From positions 2,914,001 through 2,978,000 of the forward strand of contig MU839828.1 of the NCBI GenBank assembly GCA_030411725.1: a stretch of 64,000 bases of DNA, given 5' to 3'. Position numbers and translations under genes: made by a program. The DNA is from Echria macrotheca (Eukaryota; Ascomycota; Sordariomycetes; Sordariales; Schizotheciaceae). The notes beneath the pieces were generated by a model. The model was not told the origin of the DNA and did not search any database. It saw only the letters and a program-made list of their open reading frames with translations. Below, piece by piece: positions 56,466 to 64,000 of the stretch (its first letter is position 1; every line of letters starts with the position of its first letter).

Positions 56466-59400
56466 CTTGCTCCGATTTACAATGCGGAAAGCGACGTATC
56501 TCCTTTCTCGTGCAGATCTGCGCGCCTGAGAGTTAGACGAAGTGAACGCTGGTGGAAAAGTGATGGATCGCTGATCGTGGAGTGGGAGGTTTGTTGTTTT
56601 GGGGAAGAGTTGGCAGCAGTGGCGGGGTTTTTATAGGTGGGGTCCGTGTGTGGCGGGCGGGCACGTTGCCTCCACGCAAACGGGACCGTTGCCAAGGTGT
56701 GCGGTGTGCAGGTGGACAGCGGAATCTCAGGAGGGGCTTACCAGTCGTGGGAGATGAACAACTTAATGTCTCCCCCTCCGATGCTGTCTGCGACTATCGA
56801 CCTTTGGATATCGGAGATCTCTCGATCTGCGACGACGACCAAAGTCGAGCGAGTGGGCTGAGCTGGTCCAGAAACCGGTCGGTGATGTGTGCACCGAGAC
56901 GACGGTGGTGATGTGCGCGACCACGGGACTTAACGGATTGCGGACACGTTCAGCTCACGGCAACGAGACGTCTTCGTCCGGGATAAATAGCAGTGCACTG
57001 TGACCTGTGCAAATGGATCTTCTATTGTCCTCGATGATTAACGGTCGACGATGACGGAGGAGGTCGGCTGCTTTTGAGGAGAAAGGCGCCGCGATGACGA
57101 GTCGGGATCCTTTGTCCAGAAAGACGATTGAGCTCCTGTCCGGTCGACGACGGATTAACCCTTAACCTAAATGAGAGGTGCGCCCACACAAACGCAGGTC
57201 GGAAACGAGAAAATGCACGACAGCGACAGACAAGCTGAGCTGTTGTGGTTGAAGACGAATGCTTCGGAGGAGGTGAGGGGGTGTGTGGTGGGGGTGACAA
57301 AAAATTGAGGCCGAACGTGGGTAACGGGTACGTAGGGCCGGTCGGGACTTCCGCGCGAGGGCTCGAAACAAACGGGTTGGAGGGAGCGCAGCCTTCTTAT
57401 AATTTTTGCCCAGCTTGCATTTTCCGGCCTCAGGCAACAACGCTAAAATTGTGGCGGCGGGTCCCTTGGTCTTCGATGTTTTGGGAGGCGCACTAACGGC
57501 CAATGCAGCCAATCAGCACCCTGAAAAGCAAGACTTTATCTAATCTCGGCCACCCACCCTCTGCTGCTTCCTCGCCTCCTGAACCAAACGTGCACTTTCC
57601 GCAGATGTACCGGTACTTCCGCCCAGCTGCTTTCCGCCATGCAACCAGTCAAACTTTGGCATTCCCGACCAGTTTGCATCATTTCAGCAGCTTCGTGCCT
57701 TCCAGCAGACGAGCCACACACCACTTTCCAAGCCTGAAACACTGCGACTTTGCCCCCTTTTTCTCCCTTTTCCCCCGACTTCCAGTTGTTGCGACTGCAA
57801 TTCACCTCTGCCAGAACTACGACGATGTTCGCTTCCGACGTCCTCGACGAGGAGCCGACTGGGCAGCACACGGAATGAATCTCAGCATCAGGCACGACAC
57901 GTCCTCGACTTCCAACAACACGCGGTGCGAAGTGGCGCTGTTGGCTGATGAGGTCTCGCTCGGCCAGCCGTCTTGCCGTCTCCAGTTCATGCGCTTGGTG
58001 GTGGATTCCTGATCGCCACTGCGACCGGCACACGAGACTACTCTAGGGGCCTCCAGCGATGCTCCGAGGTTCAGACTTCAGCAAGTGCTCCTTTCTGCTC
58101 CGCCTCAACTCTTCCCCTTGTTGCCTCTCCTATCTTCACGGATCACACCTTGGATTGTTTTTCGAGTCTGCAAGGGAACAAGGTTTCTGAAGACGACAGT
58201 AGCTCTGTTTGGGTCTAAATTTCCGAGAACGATGTTGTTACATCGCCGCATATTAGCACGCCGCCCCAACTGGAGACCCGGATCGTCCGACTGAAAGACA
58301 CAGCACCACAAGATGGGCTATCGATGGGTGGATTGTCAGGCTCCAAGTGGGTTGCAGGTTGCTTGCCCTCACTGCTGATGGTGCGACGCCTCCCAACGCC
58401 AAGTCAACCGTCAGCTCCCTGAAAATAACACCAAATGGCCTTGCGGAGGTATGTCCAAAACCGTGCCGTTGTTCCAATTGCTACCACGAGGTCTCCAGGC
58501 AATCTCTACGCTACGGACACGCATCATGACGGTAGGCCGGAGGACGCAGCCTGCATTGCCTCTGCCGAATCGCCCAAGTCCATGTCTGCGGCTTCAGGTC
58601 CGTTTTGGCGGCTCCGAGAGATGCTTAGTCGGGTTTACATGCCACAATGGCCTTTCCCGTCTCCAATATTGCCGCATACGCAATAGTTATGACGTTTCTC
58701 CTCGCTCATAAGGTTAGTTACTTTTTGCATTCGAAATATCTAACGATGCAGCTGTTTTGATGTTTGCACACTGGCTGGTAAGCGTTGATGCCATGAATGT
58801 CAGGCCGCAAATTTTATCCGGCGCTGTGAGGTACCTGTACACCGGCCTGATGGAGATTGGCCCGTGTGGCTCAAAGCGCCTATCCCTGTCTCTTGCGTTT
58901 CCGGAGCACCAGCCTTCTCTCAGCTTCCTACCCCCCCTATGACTCATTTGCATTCCCACCCTCTCCGGTTTGCCCTCAAAACCCAACCTGCTGCCACACG
59001 GGCGCAAAGGGAGATTCCTAACGGACTCCCTTCGGTTGAATAGATGCAGCACGGTATTTCAATCGCTGAATCGCGCGCGCCCGATGATGCGAAGTCTGCC
59101 TCTTAGGCGAAGCGATGTGATGGAGACGGGAAGGGTAGCATCGGCGAGGTGGGCGGGCGAAAGAAATTTTGATGTGCGAGGAGAAGCAAAAAGAAAGGTT
59201 GGGTCAGAAAATGGACAAGGCCACAAGGCCGCAATCCGGGAGAGGCTCCTCGGCGGCCGGGCACTGTTGCTGCATGCACACCCCCACTTCTCCTGACAGG
59301 GAGACGAATGGGCGGTCCAGGCCTGCCAGGCTGCCTCTCACATGCAACGGCGCAAAGCTTTGGCGCATTGAAAAGCCGGCTGGTCGCATAACTGCCGCGG

Positions 59401-61171
59401 ACGCAGTGAGGCGATTTGATTGGGCGTCGAGAGGGTAGAGTGTCCTTGTGTCTTAAAAAGGACCGTTATGGCTCGGAGTAAATGGTTACGGGTTGATGGT
59501 AAGATGGACTTATCTATCCGTCTGTAAAAGCGCATTGCCCAGCTTTTGGTCCTTGGATGACATCGGCTCTTCTTGTTGCGCCGGAGGTACTGAGTACGGG
59601 TGATTGCCGCGACATGCTCCGTAGTACGGACACGGGAGGTCTAAATCCAGCTGGACGCGGGACCATTCAAGTCTGCTCCCTCTCGGGCCGGCTGAAGGAG
59701 AAAGTCTGCCCAGATGAGCGACGAGATGTCGGCATCCGGATACCAGCGGATAACGTTCTAGAGAAGAAAAGAGCCTCGCCCGACTGGAGGGTCAGTACAG
59801 GTCCGTCGGCAAGCAGGCACTCATGGCTGCCTGGAGCCTTGTGCATCGAACCTCTTCCGACAAGATCCACCCCTAGGTATTGTATTCTTTACAGCCTGGC
59901 GAGGCAGTTGTTATCTAGAGATACTAGATGCAGAGTCCGACGCGAGACGAGGCTCTCGCACTACGGCGGAGTGCGTGATACGCATTTCGGTACGCACTTT
60001 CGCAGGGCGCTACAAAAGTTGGCGGTACGTTTCTCTCTAGTTACGATTACAAGATCCGTACTCCGGCGCGATGCACACAGCACAGTTATCTTTAGGATCG
60101 ATACTACGGGGAACAGAAGCCAGATAGATTTTTGGAGTACCTGCAATAAAAAGACGGGTGTTGCACCCACCCACACGACGCGACACCAAAAATGGGGACA
60201 CGGATGGATTGGATGGATGGATGGGCATGTAATTTCGCGACGCGTCGGGTTCGCGATACCGCGTTTGACACGCCCGCGACATTTCCATTTTCTAATCTTG
60301 CCCTTGCTGGCAATATTATAGAGGTCCTCATATTATATGCCTCGGAGAAAAAATGGTTCGTAGCAAACCGTCTGGTCACATTGATTTCTATGCTCTTGTA
60401 TGAGAGTTTATCGCTTTATTTTTGTGATGTGTTGCATACACCCAACCACCGCCCTAAACAAAAGCGCACCGACTTTCTCCATCGAAACACCTTGGTTATG
60501 TAGGTATGGTATGTACTTGGATATAGCTAGTACGTTGATCTCTGCGTCTGTTGAAGCCGTGGCCTCGAACTTTAGCAGCAGCAACATAAAAGCCCCCGCA
60601 AATCCTCGTCCGCCCCCTTCGGACACCTTTCAACGACCTGACCTGTTGAACCCGGCCTCCACTATTTGCAACCCCGGTTTTGCAATATCAGAAACAGAAA
60701 ACCTCGCCCCTTCCCTTCTACACAACGACAATAGTCTCTGTTTATACCCCGAGCAAAACACTTCCGGGATATCTAAACCAATATCATAGAGACGAGACGC
60801 GACAGACATATACCTACCCTGATAGTGTTTCACAACCCATCTATGCAGCAACATAGAGATATCTCTTTAATCCCCTTTCCATAGAGGACACCAACTCTGT
60901 ATATGCAGACAGTAATCCTCCTCCTCCTCCTCCTCCTCCTCCCAAAGCCGATCACACCAGAAACGAAACAAGCTAGTGGTCTGAGCTGACAGTGGTCTGT
61001 TGAAACCATCATCCCCAAGACTATACATCTACAACAAGCTTCGCAGCCACACATAAATCCCACTCGGCTCCCCTATAAATCTATCCCAACAACCTTTAGC
61101 TCCAAACAAAACACCCCCTTCCTCCTCCTCCTCCCAAAGCCATCAGACAGTCTACTTGATCAGCAGCCCAC
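56466..61171. other. 4.7-kb gene-poor stretch
   Basis: It lies upstream of TBP (−) and downstream of ETF-QO (−). Frames of 100–254 codons occur (57503–58012 +, 57536–58033 −, 59557–60321 +), but opposite strands are open over the same DNA and no domain is visible. A (CTC)n tract lies at about 60918–60941 and a second CTC-rich run near 61123. 56.5–57.5 kb should hold the TBP promoter. An unrecognised multi-exon gene or long non-coding RNA cannot be excluded. Confidence 0.4.
60918..60941. repeat. (CTC)n microsatellite
   Basis: About eight uninterrupted CTC/TCC triplets in intergenic DNA downstream of ETF-QO. Confidence 0.85.
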
Positions 61172-63211
61172 CTAAGTCATATAATACTTTGGCCCCTCCC
61201 CGCCCTGCGGCACCTGCCAGTTAATATCCTGCTTAGGCGCCTTGATATCACAAGTCTTGCAATGAATACAACTAAAACACACACCCAAAGTTAGCCCCCT
61301 TCCAGCTTCCAGTAGTAACAAAAAAAAAGAAACTCACTTCTGCGCATTAATCTGAAACCTCACCCCCTCGGGCCTCGTCGAGTCCTCAACATACTCATAA
61401 ACCCCCGCCGGACAGAACCGATTCTCGATCCCCTTGAACGCAGGATACGTCTCGGCAGTATGCCGCTCCCAGTCCTCGACCTGCAGATGCACAGGCTGGT
61501 CCTCCTCGTGGTTCGTGCCCGTGCGGGACACGCTCGTGAGGATATCGAACGTGATCTTGCCGTCGGGTTTAGGGTACTCGATCTTGCGGCACTGGTCGGC
61601 CGGCTTCGTGGCCGCGTGGTCGGCCACCTTGTGCTTGAGCGTCCAGGGCACCCGCCCCTTGAGCAAAAAGGCCTCAATACCCGAATACACCATCCCGCCG
61701 TAGATTCCGAGCGGCGAGTGGAACGACGGCCGCATGTTGCGCACCTCCTTCAGCTCCTTCCAGATGGATGACCTGCGCAGCGCGTCTTCGTAGTCGTACA
61801 GGAACACCGACCCGTTGTCCTGGCTGCCCTGGAGCGCCGTGAAGGCCGCCTCGGCCGCGAGCATGCCCGACTTCATGGCGTTGTGCGTGCCCTTGATCTT
61901 GGGCACATTCACGAACCCGGCCGAGTCCCCAATGAGCGCGCCGCCGGGGAAGGCCACCTTGGGTATGCTCTGAAAGCCGCCCTCGATTAGGGCGCGGGCG
62001 CCATACGAGATACACTTCCCGCCCTCGAGCACATCCCGGTAGAGCGGGTGCTGCTTGAGCTTCTGGAACTCACCGTACGGCGAGAGCCACGGGTTCGAGT
62101 AGTCCAGCGCCGTGACCAACCCGATACTGACGAGATTGTCCCCAAAATGGTACATCCACGCGCCACCGTACGTATCGTACGGCAGCGGGTATCCCATCGA
62201 GTGCACAATCTCGCCCTTCTTAAACTTCTCCGGCTGCACCTCCCACACCTCCTTCACCCCCAGCCCATAAGTCTGCGGCTGGCTCTCGCTCCGCAGGTCA
62301 AACTTCCTGATGACCTGCTTGCTCAGGCTGCCATGACACCCCTCCCCAAACAGCGTGATCCGCGCGTGGAACTCCATCCCCCGCTCGAACGTATCCTTCG
62401 GCCTCCCGCTCCTCGAGATCCCCAAATCATTCGTCGCCACGCCCTTCACACTCCCATCCGGCTTGTAGAGAACCTCGCTTGCGGCGAAGCCCGGATACAC
62501 CTCCACGCCGACCTCCTCGGCCCGTTCCCCAAGCCACTTGGTGAACTCATTCAGACTGACAATATAATTCCCCTTATTATGCATCTGCGGCGGCGCCGGC
62601 ACGGGAATCGCCATCGTCTTCGTGAGGAAGCGCATACTATCCTTCCCCGCCGGCGTCGCCCCCATAAATCGAGTCTCGTTATCCTCGGCCAGCCAATCCG
62701 GCAACAGCTCCTCGACGGCCGACGGCTGGATCACCGCGCCCGACAGGATATGCGCGCCCAGCTCGCCGGCTTTCTCCAGCAGCAGCACGCGGAAGTCGTC
62801 GTTCCCCGCCGCGTTGGCGAGCTGTTTCAGACGGATAGCCGCCGCTAGTCCCGCCGGTCCGCCGCCGACGATGCACACGTCTACCTCGTCACTCTCGCGC
62901 TCGATCGTCGCCGGGTCGAAGGTCTCTTCCTCATCGGCGGGGAGGCGGCGGGCGGGTGTTGTCGAGAGCGGGCGCGCGGGGGTTATAGCTGCGGCGGCTG
63001 TTCGGCGGACACGGGGTCGTCGTGAGCCGTCGGCGGCGCAGGTCTGCGGGTTTGGAAGTAACCGCCGGGCGGCTGAGAGGGTCCGCAGGCCGCGGGCCGG
63101 CCATTGGGTCGGGGCGCCGGCGACGGCGGCGGTGGTGGTGGTGGACGAGGTGGTCGCGGCCCGGCGGGCGAGGCCCCGTGCCGAAGCGGCAGCGGCAGCG
63201 GCAGCAGACAT
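61172..63211 (-). CDS. ETFDH: Electron-transfer flavoprotein:ubiquinone oxidoreductase (ETF-QO)
   Basis: Exons 63211–61338 and 61271–61172 give 657 residues. The long Ala/Arg/Ser/Thr-rich N-terminus (about 90 residues) is a mitochondrial targeting sequence. FAD-binding: VDVCIVGGGPAGLAAAIRLK (about 110) and LLLEKAGELGAHILSGAV. ALIGDSAGFVNVPKIKGTHNAMKSG is the second flavin motif. The 4Fe–4S ligands are Cys600 (ENRFCPAGVYEY) and Cys626, Cys629 and Cys632 (NCIHCKTC), the last three rebuilt across the intron. It passes electrons from fatty-acid and amino-acid dehydrogenases, via ETF, to ubiquinone on the inner mitochondrial membrane. A full-length, intact gene. Confidence 0.97.
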
Positions 63212-63636
63212 TGTGTGCGGAGTGGGAAATGCGAAGGAAAAAAGTGGCCAACTACGGGTTCATTTCCCGACTGTCCGTCCGCTGGGGGATTTGGGGGCTA
63301 CCTGCGAAACAAAAGAGGGCCGGAAGAAGGGCAATCGGCCGGCAGCGACATGAGAATGAAAGTCAAGTTCATGACTTTTGGCCCTTTCAAAAAGCTCAAT
63401 GACGTTTCCGCGGGGGTCCACCCACCAAGGGATCCCTCCACCCACCAATCGTCTTGTCGACATTGGAAAACGGTCTGTGCTTTGTAAATTCTACCCGAGG
63501 CAAGCCGAGTTCACTGTGTTTCAGGGTCCGAATTCGCTCCTCTCTTCAACCTCCACTATCAACAGCTAAATATCCAACTTCTTATGCCAACACATATCCA
63601 ACTTCTTATGCCAACACATATCCAACAAAAGCGCAC
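63212..63636. other. ETF-QO upstream region
   Basis: 425 bp between the ETF-QO start and the stop codon of the next minus-strand gene. No gene seen apart from a short tandem repeat at 63570–63626. Confidence 0.5.
63570..63626. repeat. 24-bp tandem repeat, about 2.4 copies
   Basis: The unit ATATCCAACTTCTTATGCCAACAC is repeated twice exactly and begins a third time (ATATCCAAC). It lies just downstream of the partial gene at the right edge. Confidence 0.95.
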
Positions 63637-64000
63637 TCACGCGCTATGCCGATTCAAATGCGGAATCTGATAGCGCGCAGCCCGCCCCTTCTTCACCGTA
63701 GCCCAAAAGTCGTAGCTCCTGTCCTTCTCCCTCCGCGCCAGCTCGGCCCTCCGCCTCCTCCGCTCCTCCGCCCGGCGCCTCTGCTTCTTGCTCCTGCGCG
63801 ACCGCGGCTCGAGCCGGGCGAGGACCGACAAGCTGCCGACCAGAGCCCGCTTGGAGTGTTTGTAGACCGTCTTGACCAGCGACTGTGCGCGCCAGTTGTA
63901 TGCCGCGATCAGCGCGATGACAATCAGAATGGCCGATGTCGGGAGCGAGATCAGCCCGATCGTCTTCAGGGACGGCAGATTCTCGTCCTGCCACTCGATC
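63637..64000 (-). CDS. C-terminal part of a membrane protein, gene continues beyond the window
   Basis: The frame is open from the window edge (GAG TGG CAG GAC…) to the TGA at 63637, about 120 residues. A single membrane helix (ISLPTSAILIVIALIAAY) is followed by a strongly basic tail with runs of Arg (RRSKKQRRRAEERRRRRAEL) and the end YQIPHLNRHSA. A positive tail after the helix suggests that the C-terminus is cytoplasmic. The stop codon is part of GTGAGT, which could also be an intron donor, so the true end may lie further on. The family is not recognisable from this part. Confidence 0.55.
   Translation of the reverse strand, partial: IEWQDENLPSLKTIGLISLPTSAILIVIALIAAYNWRAQSLVKTVYKHSKRALVGSLSVLARLEPRSRRSKKQRRRAEERRRRRAELARREKDRSYDFWATVKKGRAARYQIPHLNRHSA

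Noticed and set aside
57503..58033. Overlapping frames of about 165–170 codons on both strands
   Set aside because: Neither shows a domain or signal, and mutual antisense overlap suggests chance.
59557..60321. 254-codon plus-strand frame, the longest unexplained one
   Set aside because: Its composition looks random (many Arg, Thr, His), it has no homology I can recall, and the second half contains GGATGGATGGATGG-type simple sequence. RNA evidence would be needed.
1..64000. CRISPR arrays, prokaryotic operons, biosynthetic gene cluster, retroviral or LTR elements
   Set aside because: No regularly spaced repeats, no long terminal repeats or reverse-transcriptase motifs, and no backbone synthase genes were seen.

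Overview
The window is nuclear DNA of a filamentous ascomycete (Pezizomycotina), most likely a sordariomycete. Genes carry short introns of about 48–135 nt with GTNNGT donors, CTAAC-type branch sites and CAG/TAG acceptors. Several proteins have filamentous-ascomycete hallmarks: a Nup145 with GLFG repeats, a HET-domain protein, a copper-fist regulator of the GRISEA/Cuf1 kind, and Yrb30. A lone 5S rRNA gene lies between protein genes with a TATA box about 30 bp upstream, as in dispersed fungal 5S genes. All assignments rest on reading the sequence and on recalled family features; no database search was made.

Layout. 1.4–7.1 kb: NUP145 (+). 7.5–9.2 kb: a cytochrome P450 (−). 9.9–13.9 kb: PAN2 (−, nine exons, one with a GC–AG intron). 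14.4–15.5 kb: a mitochondrial carrier of the oxoglutarate/malate type (−). A gap of 3.4 kb follows. 18.9–20.1 kb: a short-chain dehydrogenase (−). 20.8–23.0 kb: SUP35/eRF3 (−), divergent from YRB30 (+, 23.6–25.5 kb). 25.9–29.2 kb: a SNF2-family ATPase (+). 30.2–33.9 kb: two head-to-head tetraspan membrane-protein genes that look like paralogues. 34–35.1 kb: an AT-rich interval holding a double hairpin, a short gene-like relic between 15-bp direct repeats, and the 5S rRNA gene. 35.5–38.0 kb: a HET-domain gene with an N-terminal membrane region (+). 39.3–43.6 kb: a six-exon gene for an uncharacterised 1275-residue protein (−). 44.4–45.4 kb: EFM7-type methyltransferase (+). 45.8–47.4 kb: copper-fist factor (−). 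49.1–51.6 kb: an SR140/U2SURP-type splicing factor (−). 52.16–52.55 kb: a MITE with 114-bp terminal inverted repeats. 53.4–54.8 kb: an amadoriase/sarcosine-oxidase-like FAD enzyme (+). 55.5–56.5 kb: TATA-binding protein (−). A gene-poor gap of 4.7 kb follows. 61.2–63.2 kb: ETF-ubiquinone oxidoreductase (−). 63.6–64 kb: the 3' end of a membrane-protein gene that runs off the window.

Most genes are unrelated housekeeping functions: nuclear transport (Nup145, Yrb30), mRNA fate (Pan2, eRF3, U2SURP), transcription (TBP, copper fist) and mitochondrial metabolism (carrier, ETF-QO). I see no biosynthetic cluster. The accessory material is concentrated at 30–43 kb: the tetraspan pair, the relic and hairpins, the HET protein and the large unknown protein. 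The least described items are the tetraspan pair and the 1275-residue protein.
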